64,000 nucleotides of DNA from Bordetella flabilis. GTDB lineage: Bacteria > Pseudomonadota > Gammaproteobacteria > Burkholderiales > Burkholderiaceae_B. The notes under the pieces were generated by a model. The model was not told the DNA's origin. It was given only the letters and a program-made list of their open reading frames with translations, and did no database searches. Where the stretch lies: contig NZ_CP016172.1 in NCBI RefSeq assembly GCF_001676725.1, positions 5,270,001 through 5,334,000 on the forward strand, given 5' to 3'. A program made the translations under genes and the position numbers. Shown piece by piece: positions 31,221-41,416 of this stretch (its first letter is position 1; every line of letters begins with the position of its first letter).

Positions 31221-32138
31221 CTACGAGAGCGCCGGCGCGTTGGGCCGCTGCACCGCATTGGCCATGGTGCCGTGGGCCTCTTCGATGGCGGCGCCGCCCA
31301 TGGCGGCCAGCGCCTCCTTGCGGTAGCGGTTCAGGTCCTTGACGGAGTCGAAGCTGCGGTCCAGCAGCCGGGACAGGATATGCAGGATGCGGTCGCCCAC
31401 TTTCTTCTCCCACATGCCGTCGAAGCGGATCTGCGTGTCCAGCCAGCGTTCCAGCCAGCCTGGTTCCGGCAGGCGGCATTGGATGGTGTCATTGGGGAAC
31501 AGCGCCTTGTTGACGTGCAGGTTGGTGGGATGCAGGGCCTGGGCGGTGCGGCCCGCCGAGGCCATCAGCATCCCGATCTTGGAGAAGGCGAGCTTGGCCT
31601 GCGCCTGTATGGCTTCGCCGCGCTCGAACAGGGCGCGGCGCATGTACTGCAGGTAAGCGCCGGCATGGCGCGCCTCGTCCTGCGAGATGGTCTTGTAGAT
31701 GGCGCGGATGACCGGCTCGGTATGCCAGTCCGCGGCGCAGCGGTACCAGTGGTTCAGGCGGACTTCACCGCAGAAATGCAGCATGAGGGTTTCCAGCGCC
31801 GGCGCGGGATCGAACTCGAAGCGCACCTTGTGCAGCTCTTCCTCGGTGGGCATCAGGTCCGGGCGGAAGCGGCGCAGGTACTCGATGAGCACCAGCGAAT
31901 GCTTCTGCTCCTCGAAGAACCACACCGACATGAAGGCGGAGAAATCGCTGTCGCCGTGGTTGTCGCGCAGGAACATTTCCGTCGCGGGCAGGGCTGCCCA
32001 TTCGGTGATGGCGTTCATCTTGATGGTCCGCGCCTGCTCATCGGACAGCTTGGCGCCATCGAAGTCATCCCACGGAATATCGGTCGACATATTCCAGCGC
32101 ACGGCTTCCATGGATTTGAATAGTTGCGGATAAAGCAT
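31221..32138 (-). CDS. Diiron ferritin-like domain protein (acyl-ACP desaturase-like)
   Basis: The 305-residue protein is mainly helical and has the ligand set of a diiron carboxylate protein: FEEQKH (Glu77, His80), EVRLNHWY (Glu125) and DEARH (Glu155, His158). The first ligand is probably in TEW or ATE (about residues 46-54). These resemble the plant stearoyl-ACP desaturase and ferritin-like monooxygenase families, but no function is certain. It is the first gene of a two-gene unit with hldC, separated by 9 bp, which suggests a link to lipid A or envelope assembly. The alternative is simple co-transcription. Confidence 0.7.
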   Translation of the reverse strand: MLYPQLFKSMEAVRWNMSTDIPWDDFDGAKLSDEQARTIKMNAITEWAALPATEMFLRDNHGDSDFSAFMSVWFFEEQKHSLVLIEYLRRFRPDLMPTEEELHKVRFEFDPAPALETLMLHFCGEVRLNHWYRCAADWHTEPVIRAIYKTISQDEARHAGAYLQYMRRALFERGEAIQAQAKLAFSKIGMLMASAGRTAQALHPTNLHVNKALFPNDTIQCRLPEPGWLERWLDTQIRFDGMWEKKVGDRILHILSRLLDRSFDSVKDLNRYRKEALAAMGGAAIEEAHGTMANAVQRPNAPALS

Positions 32139-32390
32139 GGTGTTGGCCCAAAAGTAAGGTGTCCCGCACAGTCGGCCATGGGGTTACATGGCGGCACGGG
32201 CGCGCATCGCTTCTGAAATCCGGAATGCGATCGCTGTGGTGAAAGGCAACGGCGGCGGATTCTTACGCCTGGCTTAGTTATCGCCGTTGCATGCGAAGCC
32301 TTGATGACAAATAGATGGCAGAACCATGACGGCGACGGCGCGGTTCGCCGCTGCCCGGCGCGGACGAATACGGCGTGTGGCGCGGCGGCA

Positions 32391-33947
32391 TCATCGCGTG
32401 GAGAACCAGACGATCAGCGCAACGCCGATGGCCAGCACCGCCGTCGCCACCGACCGCAGGCGGTTGCCGTGTTCCACGGCCTTGCGCAGACGCGCCAGTT
32501 CGACAAGCGTGGCGGGTTCCACGTTGGCGCGGTTCAGGTTTTCGTGCAGCAGGCGAGGCAGCGCCGGCAACAGTTGCGACCATTGCGCCGCTTCCTTCTC
32601 CAACTGCGTCCTGAATCCCGCCCAGCCCATGCGTTCGCGCATCCAGCGTTCCAGATACGGCTTGGCGGTCTTCCAGAGATCGAGGTTGGGGTCGAGTTCG
32701 CGGCCCAGCCCTTCGACATTCAGCAGCGTCTTCTGCAGCAGGACCAGTTGCGGCTGGATCTCGACGTTGAAGCGGCGCGAGGTCTGGAATAGCCGCAGCA
32801 GGACCTGGCCCAGCGAGATCTCGGAAAGCGGGCGGTCGAAATACGGTTCGCAGACGGCCCGCACGGCGCCTTCCAGTTCTTCTTCGCGCGTACCCGCGGG
32901 CACCCAGCCCGACTCGATATGCAGTTGCGCCACGCGCCGGTAGTCGCGGCGGAAAAAGGCCAGGAAGTTCTGCGCCAGATAGTTCTTGTCGAACTCCGAC
33001 AAGGAACCGACGATGCCGAAATCCAGGGCGATATAGTGCCCAAGCGTCTCGGGCCGGTCGGACACATAGATATTGCCCGGGTGCATATCGGCGTGGAAGA
33101 AACCGTCGCTGAAGACCTGGGTGAAGAAAATCTCCACGCCGGTGCGCGCCAGCTTCTGGATGTCGATGTTGGCCGCGCGCAGCCGCTCGATCTGCCCGAC
33201 CGGGATGCCGTACATGCGTTCCATGGTGAACACCGTGTTGGCGGTGAATTCCCAGATCACCTCGGGCACGATCAATATGCCGGCGCGGCCGGTATCGGCG
33301 CCGAAGTTGCGCCGCAGCTGGCTGCAATTGGAGGCTTCGCGCACCAGGTCCAGCTCGTCATGCAAGTACTTGTCGAACTCGGCCACCACCTCGCGGGGTT
33401 TCAGGCGGCGACCGTCGGGCCCCAGCCGTTCGATGATCGAGGCGACCATCCGCAACAAGGTCAGGTCTTTCTCGATGATGCCCAGCATGCCAGGGCGCAA
33501 GACCTTCACCGCGACCTCGCGGCCGTCGTGCAGGACGGCGAAGTGGACCTGCGCGATCGATGCGGAGGCTACCGGATCGACCTCGAAATGCTTGAACAGC
33601 ACGGCGGGCGGCGCGCCGAGGGCGGCCTCGATGCACTGCGCCGCCTGCTCCGAGGGGAACGGCGGCACGCGGTCCTGCAGCAGCGCCAGTTCCGCCGCGA
33701 TATCGGCCGGAATCAGGTCGCGCCGCGTGGAAAGCACCTGGCCGAACTTGACGAAGATCGGCCCCAGGGATTCCAGTGCACGCCGCAACCGCACCCCGCG
33801 CGGCGCGCGTGGACGGGTCCCCAAGCGGATGACACGCAGCACGAACGTGGCCAGCGGATGATTCAGGCTGGACAGCACCAGTTCGTCCAGCCCATAACGC
33901 AGGGCCACGACAACGATGCGGACGAAACGGAGAAAGGTCGTCAGCAT
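32391..33947 (-). CDS. ubiB: Ubiquinone biosynthesis regulatory protein kinase UbiB
   Basis: The 518-residue protein belongs to the UbiB/ADCK atypical kinase family. It carries the KxGQ motif (KFGQ at 67-70), an ATP-binding region with Ala-rich loop [11 protein letters not shown], the catalytic loop [12 protein letters not shown], and the DFG-equivalent [10 protein letters not shown]-terminal transmembrane helix is at about 498-515. It acts on the inner membrane to support ubiquinone assembly, probably with UbiJ and UbiK. It lies 3 bp downstream of ubiJ, so they form one unit. Confidence 0.95.
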   Translation of the reverse strand: MLTTFLRFVRIVVVALRYGLDELVLSSLNHPLATFVLRVIRLGTRPRAPRGVRLRRALESLGPIFVKFGQVLSTRRDLIPADIAAELALLQDRVPPFPSEQAAQCIEAALGAPPAVLFKHFEVDPVASASIAQVHFAVLHDGREVAVKVLRPGMLGIIEKDLTLLRMVASIIERLGPDGRRLKPREVVAEFDKYLHDELDLVREASNCSQLRRNFGADTGRAGILIVPEVIWEFTANTVFTMERMYGIPVGQIERLRAANIDIQKLARTGVEIFFTQVFSDGFFHADMHPGNIYVSDRPETLGHYIALDFGIVGSLSEFDKNYLAQNFLAFFRRDYRRVAQLHIESGWVPAGTREEELEGAVRAVCEPYFDRPLSEISLGQVLLRLFQTSRRFNVEIQPQLVLLQKTLLNVEGLGRELDPNLDLWKTAKPYLERWMRERMGWAGFRTQLEKEAAQWSQLLPALPRLLHENLNRANVEPATLVELARLRKAVEHGNRLRSVATAVLAIGVALIVWFSTR

Positions 33948-33950
33948 CGC

Positions 33951-34661
33951 TCAGGTGCCGCCCTTGCCGCGATAGGAGGCCGCGCCGCGACCCGCTCCCA
34001 GGCGCCCGACACGGGCCTGCAGGGCCGTCGCGCGGGCATGCAGGGCCTCGATGGACGCCTGCGCCTGCGCCACGCCCTCGTGCCAGGCCTCCATCGAAGG
34101 CCGCGCCGTAAGCACCGGCTGCTCCTGCGACAGGTATTCCGCCAGATTGCTTCCCAGCCGCGACGCAGCATTGCGCAGCCCGGCCGACAGGGCGCGCGCG
34201 CCGCCCGCCAGGCGCATCGCGGGGATATCGCCGATCAGGCGCGCCATGTCGTCCTCGGCATCCCAGCGCAACTGGGCCGCCAGTTCGGCGACGACCTGGG
34301 CCAGGCCGGCATCGCCGGAAATATGCGTCATATCGGCGATGGCGTCGGCGCGCGCCCGCGCCGTGGCCGCCGGATCCGACTGCAGAGCGCCGTCGCCCGG
34401 GCCTCGCAGCAGCCGCACGACGCTGAACCGCGCCGGGTCGACCGTCAATGTCACGTCCGGCACGATGGCGCGGTCGGCGATGTCGGTGTAGCCCTCGCTG
34501 TCGATGGTCAGGCTCAGCTTGAACGCGCCGGCGGCCAGGCGCACGGTCTTGCCGCCATGCCGCGCCAGGCGCGCGCGCGCCCAGTCCTCGCGCCTCAACA
34601 GGGCGTTCAGCGCGCGCACGGGCAGACGCGTGGGATCGGGCAGAGCGGGTATGGGCAACAT
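33951..34661 (-). CDS. ubiJ: Ubiquinone biosynthesis accessory factor UbiJ (SCP2 domain)
   Basis: The 236-residue protein has an N-terminal SCP2-like lipid-binding domain (about 15-125) that in E. coli UbiJ holds the hydrophobic ubiquinone intermediates in the soluble Ubi complex. A coiled-coil-like C-terminal part (about 190-225, AQASIEALHARATALQAR) is the expected contact to partners such as UbiK. Sequence identity to E. coli UbiJ is not obvious by eye; the call uses position directly before ubiB and domain pattern. It starts downstream of the terminator of the Tim44-like gene, so it needs its own promoter. Confidence 0.78.
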   Translation of the reverse strand: MLPIPALPDPTRLPVRALNALLRREDWARARLARHGGKTVRLAAGAFKLSLTIDSEGYTDIADRAIVPDVTLTVDPARFSVVRLLRGPGDGALQSDPAATARARADAIADMTHISGDAGLAQVVAELAAQLRWDAEDDMARLIGDIPAMRLAGGARALSAGLRNAASRLGSNLAEYLSQEQPVLTARPSMEAWHEGVAQAQASIEALHARATALQARVGRLGAGRGAASYRGKGGT

Positions 34662-34760
34662 ATGTACGGCAGGGGCGCCACGGCGCCGGGTCTGGGTCAG
34701 ACCGCAAGTTTACCGGGTCTGCGGTACCGGCCTTGTCCGGCGGCCGCCCCGCGTCGGCAT

Positions 34761-34787
34761 AAAAAAAGCCGGCCCACAAGAGCCGGC
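34761..34787 (-). terminator. Rho-independent terminator of the Tim44-like gene
   Basis: Read on the minus strand, arms GCCGGC and GCCGGC enclose an 8-base loop and are followed by seven T residues (the A-tract 34761-34767 on the plus strand). It sits 57 bp past the stop codon of the Tim44-like gene. Confidence 0.9.
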
Positions 34788-34844
34788 GTGAGGGCGGTTG
34801 CCCGAGCAAGGCAAACCGCGGAAGAAGTCAACGTAGCCCGGCGA

Positions 34845-35825
34845 TCAGCCGGCGGCTTGCACGGGAATCTGCTGGATCCCGGCCAGCAGCCAGCCGCCTT
34901 GCGCAGGCTTGAAGAGATTCCAGACCTCCTCGAAGCGGAAGGCTTCGGCGCCTTGCTCTTCGCGCAGCATGCCGGAGAACCGGACGCTGGCCAGATGGCC
35001 GTCCGACACAGTCTCGATGCCCAGCATTTCCGCGTTCAGCAGCACCACTTCGGTACGGCTGGGAGCGCCGCGCCGCTCTTCCAGCTGGGGCTTGAGCTCG
35101 GATACCAGGTCATCGGTGAGGTACTCGCGCAGGCCTTCGGTATCACCCTTGTCCCAGATACCCTGGATGCGGACGAATTGCTCTTTGGACTGTTGCAGGA
35201 AGCGCTGCGTATCGAAATCGCCCGGAATAAACCAATTGCTATCCGTGCCCGCAGTCGCCGCGGCCGTGGTCGACGCGGGGGCCGCAGCGCCCACGGACGT
35301 ACCGGAGGCCGGCAGCGCCTCGCGCCAGGCAGGCGCCGAAGTCGCATCGCGCTGGCCGGCCGCGCCATAGGCGCCTTGCATGGCCGGACGGGGCGCGCCA
35401 CCGCGCAGGCGGCGGACGATGAACAGGACCGCGAAGACGACCAGCGCGATCAGCAGCAGGCTGCCCAGCATTTCGGCGAAGGCGGCCGACAGGCCCAGGT
35501 GCGACAGCAGCGCGGCAATACCCAGGCCGGCGGCGATGCCGGCGATGGGCCCCAGCCAACGCGAGGCGCCGCTACGCGCGCCAGCGGTGGCGGCACCCGC
35601 GGTGGCGGCGCCGGCGGCCGGCGCGGCCGCGGAACCCGCCTGGTTGGTGGCCGCGGGCGGCTGCGTCGCCTGCCGCTGCGTGGTCACGTTGGAAGATTGG
35701 CGCCCGAAACTGCCGCCTCCGCCAGCCCGGCGCGCTTCAGCGTCGAACGAGGTGGCGATCATGGCGATACCGGCAACGGCGACCAGCGCCGCAGCCACGA
35801 ACCGACGATAAGAACAGCCTGACAT
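34845..35825 (-). CDS. Tim44-like domain membrane protein
   Basis: The 326-residue protein has an N-terminal signal or anchor segment (about 9-31), a low-complexity Ala/Gly/Gln stretch (about 35-80), a membrane region (about 85-135, two close helices), and a C-terminal Tim44-like domain (about 200-325: SKEQFVRIQGIWDKGDTEGLREYLTDDLVSEL and WLLAGIQQIP). In bacteria such proteins are implicated in envelope or respiratory assembly; the function here is not established. Start 35825 has an ACAGGAG site. It has its own terminator and interrupts the ubiE-ubiJ-ubiB order. Confidence 0.82.
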   Translation of the reverse strand: MSGCSYRRFVAAALVAVAGIAMIATSFDAEARRAGGGGSFGRQSSNVTTQRQATQPPAATNQAGSAAAPAAGAATAGAATAGARSGASRWLGPIAGIAAGLGIAALLSHLGLSAAFAEMLGSLLLIALVVFAVLFIVRRLRGGAPRPAMQGAYGAAGQRDATSAPAWREALPASGTSVGAAAPASTTAAATAGTDSNWFIPGDFDTQRFLQQSKEQFVRIQGIWDKGDTEGLREYLTDDLVSELKPQLEERRGAPSRTEVVLLNAEMLGIETVSDGHLASVRFSGMLREEQGAEAFRFEEVWNLFKPAQGGWLLAGIQQIPVQAAG

Positions 35826-36117
35826 GGTGTGCTCCTGTAGTACGTCTACCGCGCCGTCCCGCCCCCAAGGGCTGGTTGCAGCGCGGTGGGACCGCGCACA
35901 TTGTGCCGATCCCCTCATTCACCTGGCTTCCGTTTTATCTTACAGAAACCTGAATGACTACAGAATATCCGACTTTGTCGAAGGTCACAAGCCGCCCCGT
36001 CCCTGGCGCCGCCGCGGCGCACAAGCACGTGCTGCCACGGCGCGCGTGGCAGGGACCCAGCGGGAGGCAGCGGTGCGGGGCAGACCGGGATCGGGCCGCG
36101 ATTTCAGGCCTGGGGTT

Positions 36118-36894
36118 TCAGGCCAGCCGTACGCCTTCGTGCAGGGCGACGACACCGGCCGTCAGGTTGAAATACTGCACACGCTCCAGTCCGGCGTCGC
36201 GCAGCATGCCCGCCAGGGTTTCCTGGTCGGGATGCATGCGGATGGACTCCGCAAGATAGCGGTAACTGGCCTCGTCCCTGGCGACCTTGCGGCCCAGCCA
36301 CGGCAGCACATTGAAGGAGTACCAGTCGTACACGGGCGCAAGCGGCTTGGCCACACGGGAGAATTCCAGCACCAGCAGCTTGCCGCCCGGCTTGAGCACC
36401 CGGCTCATTTCCGCCAGCGCACGGTCCTTGTGCGTCATATTGCGCAGGCCGAAGGCCACGGTGACGCGGTCGAAGTAGCCCGTGGGAAAAGGCAGGCGCT
36501 CGGCATCGCAGACCGCCACCGGCAGCAGCAGCCCGTCGTCCGCCAGCCGGTCGCGTCCCACGCGCAGCATGGAATCATTGATGTCGGTCAGCCACACCTG
36601 TCCTTCGGGCCCGGCGCGGCGCGCGAAGGCGCGCGCGAGGTCCCCCGTGCCGCCGGCGATGTCCAGCACCTTCATGCCCGGACGCACGGCCGCCCGGCCG
36701 ATGGTGAAAGCCTTCCATATGCGGTGCATGCCACCCGACATGAGGTCGTTCATGACGTCGTAGCGCGATGCGACGGAATGGAAGACTTCAGCGACCTTGG
36801 CGGCTTTTTCGGCCTCGGCGACCGTCTTGAAGCCGAAGTGGGTGGTGCCGGACGACGACGATGTGTCCGCGGGCGGTACGGAAGGGTTCTGCAT
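36118..36894 (-). CDS. ubiE: Bifunctional demethylmenaquinone/ubiquinone C-methyltransferase UbiE
   Basis: The 258-residue protein is the SAM-dependent C-methyltransferase of ubiquinone synthesis. It contains [18 protein letters not shown] (about 38-55), the SAM-binding [12 protein letters not shown] (about 76-87), and the UbiE signature region [20 protein letters not shown] (about 152-171). It is the first of three ubiquinone genes on this strand, 292 bp upstream of the Tim44-like gene. The N-terminal 20 residues are a Ser/Pro-rich extension compared with E. coli. Confidence 0.95.
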   Translation of the reverse strand: MQNPSVPPADTSSSSGTTHFGFKTVAEAEKAAKVAEVFHSVASRYDVMNDLMSGGMHRIWKAFTIGRAAVRPGMKVLDIAGGTGDLARAFARRAGPEGQVWLTDINDSMLRVGRDRLADDGLLLPVAVCDAERLPFPTGYFDRVTVAFGLRNMTHKDRALAEMSRVLKPGGKLLVLEFSRVAKPLAPVYDWYSFNVLPWLGRKVARDEASYRYLAESIRMHPDQETLAGMLRDAGLERVQYFNLTAGVVALHEGVRLA

Positions 36895-37036
36895 GGTGGA
36901 TTTCCCGGATCAACGGGCTATGGTAGCCGATCGTGCCCGCGGACCGCCCGGGAGTCACATACCTGAAATATTACGGCCATACTATCGCAATGTTCGCGCC
37001 CTCCCCATCCGCACGCCACCTTACGCAGCAGCCAAC

Positions 37037-37750
37037 ATGTCCAGCACCATACTCGTCGTCGAAGATGAACCCGCCATCCAGGAACTGATCGCCGTGAACC
37101 TGTCGTTCGCCGGCCACAAGGTGCTGCGCGCCTTCGACGCCGATCAGGCCCAGACGCTGATCCGCGCCGAGCTGCCGGACCTGATCCTGCTGGACTGGAT
37201 GCTGCCCGGCACCTCCGGGCTGTCGCTGGCGCGCAAGCTGCGCACCGAGGAACGCACGCGCACCGTGCCGGTCATCATGCTGACGGCCAAGGGCTCCGAA
37301 CAGGACAAGGTGGATGGGCTGGAGGCCGGCGCCGACGACTACATCACCAAGCCGTTTTCGCCGAAGGAATTGATGGCGCGGATCAAGGCCGTGTTGCGCC
37401 GCCGCGCGCCCCAGCTGACCGACGATGTCATCGATGTGGGCGGCCTGCGGCTCGATCCCGTGACGCACCGGCTCAACGGCGGCGGGCACCCGCTGCAGAT
37501 CGGTCCCACCGAGTTCCGCCTGCTGCACTTCTTCATGACCCACCCCGAACGCGTGTTCTCCCGCTCCCAGTTGCTGGACCAGGTCTGGGGCGACCATGTC
37601 TTCGTGGAGGAACGCACGGTGGACGTCCATATCCGGCGTCTGCGCAAGGCGCTGGAGCCGACCGGGCACGACGCGCACGTGGAAACCGTGCGCGGCAGCG
37701 GATACCGCTTCACCGCCCAGCTCCCCTTGGGCAAACCCGGCGCGCAATGA
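37037..37750 (+). CDS. phoB: Phosphate regulon response regulator PhoB
   Basis: The 237-residue protein has a full receiver domain with Asp10/Glu11 acidic pair, phosphoacceptor Asp53 (LLDWMLPG), and Lys105 ([10 protein letters not shown]), followed by an OmpR-type winged helix whose recognition helix region reads [15 protein letters not shown]. It controls phosphate starvation genes. The start at 37037 is chosen by alignment. The next gene, phoR, overlaps by 4 bp. A clear Pho box upstream was not identified; the sequence near 36953-36985 has partial similarity at best. Confidence 0.96.
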   Translation: MSSTILVVEDEPAIQELIAVNLSFAGHKVLRAFDADQAQTLIRAELPDLILLDWMLPGTSGLSLARKLRTEERTRTVPVIMLTAKGSEQDKVDGLEAGADDYITKPFSPKELMARIKAVLRRRAPQLTDDVIDVGGLRLDPVTHRLNGGGHPLQIGPTEFRLLHFFMTHPERVFSRSQLLDQVWGDHVFVEERTVDVHIRRLRKALEPTGHDAHVETVRGSGYRFTAQLPLGKPGAQ

Positions 37751-39054
37751 TCTGGTTGCGTGCGGTTCTCCTGATCGTGGTGTGGGCGGTCCTGGCCGTC
37801 CTTGCCCAATGGCTCATCGGCGACCCGGCCGGCTGGCTGCTGATGTGCGTCGCGCTGGCCACCACCTTGCTGGCGCGCAGCGCCCGCATGCAGCGGGTGG
37901 CGCAGTGGGCGAACAATCCCGAAGCCGCGCCTCCGGCCGCTGTCGGGCCCTGGGACGATGTCCTGGCGCCGCTGTACCGGCATGTGCGGGCCCAGGCCCG
38001 CCAACTGGCGGAAAGCCGCGACGCGATGCAGGGCATGCTGGCCGCCGCACAGGCCCTGCCGGACGGCGCCGTCACTCTCAACGAGGACCTGCAGATCGAC
38101 TGGTGCAACCGCGTGGCACGCCAGCATCTGGGGCTGCGCCTGCCGGCCGATCGCGGCAGCAACCTGCTGAATCTGGTGCGGGCGCCGGAGTTCATCGAAT
38201 ACAGCCGCCAGGCCGATTGGCCGGAGCCCATCCTGGTCAGGATGGCCGTGGGCAGCCAGGAACGTCTGCTGATGATGCAACTGACGGCCTACGCGCGCGA
38301 CCAGCGCCTGCTGATCACCCGTGACGTGACGCAGATCGAGAAGCTGGAAACCACCCGGCGCGATTTCGTGGCCAATGTCTCGCATGAATTGCGCACGCCG
38401 CTGACCGTGCTGGCCGGCTTCCTGGAAACCCTGCGGGAAATGCCGGAAGACGCGCTGTCGGCGGACCAGCGGGGCCAGTACCTGACGATGATGCATGAAC
38501 AGGCGCAGCGCATGCAGGCCATCGTCGCGGACCTGCTGACCTTGTCGACCCTGGAGTCCTCGCCCAATGCGGAGCCGCACCGCGTCCGCATGGCCGCGCT
38601 GCTGCAGACCGCGCGGCAGCAGGCCGAAGCGCTGTCCGCTGGACGCCACATGCTGGTCTGGCACCTCGACGAATCGCTGGACGTCCTGGGCGCGGAGAGC
38701 GAGCTGTCCTCGGCCATTTCCAACCTGCTGACCAACGCCGTGCGCTACACCCCGGACGAAGGCACCATCACCGTGCGCTGGGAGCGGCTGCCCGGCGGCA
38801 GCGCGCGCTACAGCGTGCAGGACACCGGCATCGGCATCGCGGCCCGGCACATCCCGCGGCTGACCGAACGCTTCTATCGCGTGGACCGCGGCCGCTCGCG
38901 CGCCGTCGGCGGGACCGGCCTGGGCCTGGCCATCACCAAGCACATCGCCATGCGCCATGACGCCGAACTGAGCATCGCCAGCGAAGTCGGCAAGGGCAGC
39001 ACGTTCTCGCTGACCTTCCCCGCCGAGCGCGTCGTGGAGAACGAAGCCGCCTGA
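37747..39054 (+). CDS. phoR: Phosphate regulon sensor histidine kinase PhoR
   Basis: The 435-residue inner-membrane kinase has two N-terminal membrane helices (about 4-40), a PAS-like domain (about 85-190), the dimerisation domain with the phosphorylated histidine in [18 protein letters not shown] (His213), and an ATPase domain with [11 protein letters not shown] and GTGLGLAIT. It phosphorylates PhoB. ATGA overlap with phoB confirms co-translation. Absence of a large periplasmic domain is normal for PhoR. Confidence 0.95.
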   Translation: MIWLRAVLLIVVWAVLAVLAQWLIGDPAGWLLMCVALATTLLARSARMQRVAQWANNPEAAPPAAVGPWDDVLAPLYRHVRAQARQLAESRDAMQGMLAAAQALPDGAVTLNEDLQIDWCNRVARQHLGLRLPADRGSNLLNLVRAPEFIEYSRQADWPEPILVRMAVGSQERLLMMQLTAYARDQRLLITRDVTQIEKLETTRRDFVANVSHELRTPLTVLAGFLETLREMPEDALSADQRGQYLTMMHEQAQRMQAIVADLLTLSTLESSPNAEPHRVRMAALLQTARQQAEALSAGRHMLVWHLDESLDVLGAESELSSAISNLLTNAVRYTPDEGTITVRWERLPGGSARYSVQDTGIGIAARHIPRLTERFYRVDRGRSRAVGGTGLGLAITKHIAMRHDAELSIASEVGKGSTFSLTFPAERVVENEAA

Positions 39055-39292
39055 AGGGGCCGGCCTCGCAGCCGCGCGGCCAGGCCATCGTCATCGTCCC
39101 GCTGATGCCCATGGTCATGCCCATGGGACCGCCCGTGGCCTCGTCGCCGCCGCAGCGCGGCCGATTCGCCCTCCTGGGGGTGGGGCTACCCCGCGCGGGA
39201 CCGCCCTGCCCTGGCATGATGGTTGCGCCCGTCGCCAGGTCCGGCAGGGTTGTCTCCGGGCGCCGTTACGCGCCCCACTGCCCCGCCGGCCC

Positions 39293-39314
39293 GCCGCCGT
39301 GGCGGTTTCATTTT
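39293..39314 (+). terminator. Hairpin with U-rich tail in the serA leader
   Basis: GCCGCC-GT-GGCGGT forms a short stem followed by TTTCATTTT, about 20 bp before serA. It could be a terminator of the phoBR unit read-through or an attenuator in the serA leader. The loop is only 2-4 bases, so the fold is weak. Confidence 0.35.
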
Positions 39315-39332
39315 GCATAGGGAGCAAGCAGC

Positions 39333-40532
39333 ATGGCGCAGATCGTCCTGTTCGAGAATATCCATCCCAGCGGCGTCGCCGTGTTCCGCGACGCCGGCTA
39401 CACGGACATCCAGACCTACGCCTCTTCCCTCCCGCCCGCGGAATTGCGCGCGGCGCTGGAAGACGCCGAAGTGGTCGGCATCCGGTCTCGCACTCACCTG
39501 GACGCCGGCGTATTCGAGCAATTCCGGCGCTTGCGGGTGGTGGGCTGCTTCTGCATCGGGACTAACCAGGTCGATGTGGACAGCGCCATGCGCCACGGCG
39601 TGCCGGTTTTCAACGCGCCCTTCTCGAACACCCGCTCCGTGGCGGAACTGGTGCTGGCCGAGGCCATCCTGCTGCTGCGCCGCATCCCGGAAAAGAACGA
39701 GCGCGTACATCACGGACACTGGGACAAGACGGCTTCCGGAGCCTTTGAAGCGCGGGGCAAGACCCTGGGCGTGATCGGTTACGGCAACATCGGATCGCAA
39801 GTCGGCACGCTGGCCGAAAGCGTCGGCATGCGCGTTATCTATCACGATGTGGAAGCCAAGTTGCCCCTGGGCAATGCGCACGCGGTCAATACCCTGGCGG
39901 AACTTCTCGCCCAGAGCGATGTGGTCACGCTGCATGTACCGGGCGGACGCAGCACTGCCAACATCATCAACGCCCAGACGCTGGCGCAGATGAAGCAGGG
40001 CGCCATTCTGATCAACGCGTCGCGGGGCACCGTGGTGGATATCGACGCCCTGCACGGCGCCCTGTCGTCCAGGCATCTGGCCGGCGCCGCCCTGGACGTG
40101 TTTCCGACGGAACCGAAAAGCGTGGACGAACCGCTGGCAAGCCCGCTGATCGGCATGCGCAATGTGATCCTGACGCCGCACATCGGCGGCAGCACCCAGG
40201 AATCCCAGGAAAACATCGGCCGCGAGGTCGCGGAAAAACTGGTGCGCTACCTGCAGACCGGCACCACCAAGGGCGCGGTCAACTTCCCCGAGCTGCCGTT
40301 CACCGAGCCCGCCGGCACCGCGCGCATCCTGCATATCCACAAGAACGTGCCGGGCGCGCTGGGCACGCTGGACAACCTACTCGCCCAGCATGGCTTGAAC
40401 ATACTGGCCCAGAACCTGCAGACGCAAGGCGAGATCGGCTATGTCATTACGGACGTCGATGGCGTCGTAAACGAGCAGATCATGACCACGCTGTGCAGCC
40501 ATCCCGTGACGATCCGCTGCCAACGGATCTAG
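39333..40532 (+). CDS. serA: D-3-phosphoglycerate dehydrogenase SerA
   Basis: The 399-residue enzyme oxidises 3-phosphoglycerate in serine synthesis. The NAD-binding GVIGYGNIGSQVG is at about 147-159. The catalytic Arg, Glu and His lie in the NASRGTVVD and LTPHIGGST regions. A C-terminal ACT domain (about 325-399: RILHIHKNVPGALGTLDNLL) carries the serine feedback site, as in the E. coli type. Its stop overlaps by 4 bp the stop of a LysR gene on the other strand, so there is no space for a terminator between them. Confidence 0.96.
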   Translation: MAQIVLFENIHPSGVAVFRDAGYTDIQTYASSLPPAELRAALEDAEVVGIRSRTHLDAGVFEQFRRLRVVGCFCIGTNQVDVDSAMRHGVPVFNAPFSNTRSVAELVLAEAILLLRRIPEKNERVHHGHWDKTASGAFEARGKTLGVIGYGNIGSQVGTLAESVGMRVIYHDVEAKLPLGNAHAVNTLAELLAQSDVVTLHVPGGRSTANIINAQTLAQMKQGAILINASRGTVVDIDALHGALSSRHLAGAALDVFPTEPKSVDEPLASPLIGMRNVILTPHIGGSTQESQENIGREVAEKLVRYLQTGTTKGAVNFPELPFTEPAGTARILHIHKNVPGALGTLDNLLAQHGLNILAQNLQTQGEIGYVITDVDGVVNEQIMTTLCSHPVTIRCQRI

Positions 40533-41416
40533 GGAACGGCCGCGGCGCCTTCTTCGGGCGCCATGGCGGCCTGCAGGCACGCAGCCATGCGCGCCGCCAC
40601 CCCGGCCGGGTCCGCCGACCGCCGGATGACCACGCCGATCTCGCGTTCGAAGCCCGCCGCGCCCAGCGGGACCAGGCGCAGTCCTGCCGTATCCATATGC
40701 CGGGCATGCGGCATCAGTGCCACGCCCAGGCCGGCACGGACCAGATTGGCGATGGCGTCGATTTCGTCCAGCTCCACGGCCTCGTGCACGGCGATGCGGT
40801 GCCGGCGCAGGAAGGCGTGGACCAGGCGGCCGCCGAATGAAGCGCGCTCGTATCGGATAAAGGGCTGCGTGGCCAGCGCATCGCGCCAGGACATGTCGGC
40901 CATCGCGGCCGGCACGGCCAGGACCATGGGTTCGGCCAGCAACGGCTGCCAGGACAACTCGGGCGGCAGGTTGAAAGGCGGCCGGATCAGAACCGCGAGG
41001 TCGACCTCGGCGGCGTCCACCTGGCCGAGCAGGGCCAGCGAGACACCCGGCACGATGCGCACGCTGACGTCGGGAAACTCGGCGCGGAAAGCGCGCAATG
41101 CCCGGACCAGCAGGTCCTGTTGCACCGAGGCGATCGCCGCCACGCGCAAGGAGCCCGTGACATGGCCGGCACCGGCCTGCGTGACCATGCGGTCCACCAG
41201 GGCGAGTACATCCTCGGTTTGCGCCAGGATCTCCCGGCCCGCGGTGTTCAGCACGGCCGACCGCGCGGTGCGGTCGAACAGCGCCACCCCGACGAATTCC
41301 TCCAGGCGGCGGATCTGCGCGCTGACGGCCGACTGCGTCAGGCCCAGGCGCCGGCCGGCGCCGGTGAAACTGCCCTCGCGGGCCACCGCGACGAAAGTAT
41401 GGAATTCGGCGAGCAT
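40529..41416 (-). CDS. LysR family transcriptional regulator, divergent from the pxp operon
   Basis: The 295-residue protein has the LysR HTH (about 3-62, FHTFVAVAREGSFTGAGRRLGLTQ, then SAVSAQIRRLEEFVG) and an effector domain (about 90-290). It is divergent from the VOC-pxpBCA operon across a 199-bp AT-rich region, the classic layout for control of the adjacent genes. A role in 5-oxoproline or related catabolism is inferred from this position only. The start ATG 41416 has no close ribosome binding site, but homology supports it. Confidence 0.85.
   Translation of the reverse strand: MLAEFHTFVAVAREGSFTGAGRRLGLTQSAVSAQIRRLEEFVGVALFDRTARSAVLNTAGREILAQTEDVLALVDRMVTQAGAGHVTGSLRVAAIASVQQDLLVRALRAFRAEFPDVSVRIVPGVSLALLGQVDAAEVDLAVLIRPPFNLPPELSWQPLLAEPMVLAVPAAMADMSWRDALATQPFIRYERASFGGRLVHAFLRRHRIAVHEAVELDEIDAIANLVRAGLGVALMPHARHMDTAGLRLVPLGAAGFEREIGVVIRRSADPAGVAARMAACLQAAMAPEEGAAAVP

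Noticed and set aside
32919..35822. A 967-codon open frame on the plus strand across ubiB, ubiJ and the Tim44-like gene
   Set aside because: It crosses three genes with known motifs on the minus strand and has no recognisable domain of its own. High GC suppresses stop codons.
36953..36985. Possible Pho box upstream of phoB
   Set aside because: Only fragments resemble CTGTCAT repeats, with wrong spacing, so I did not annotate it.
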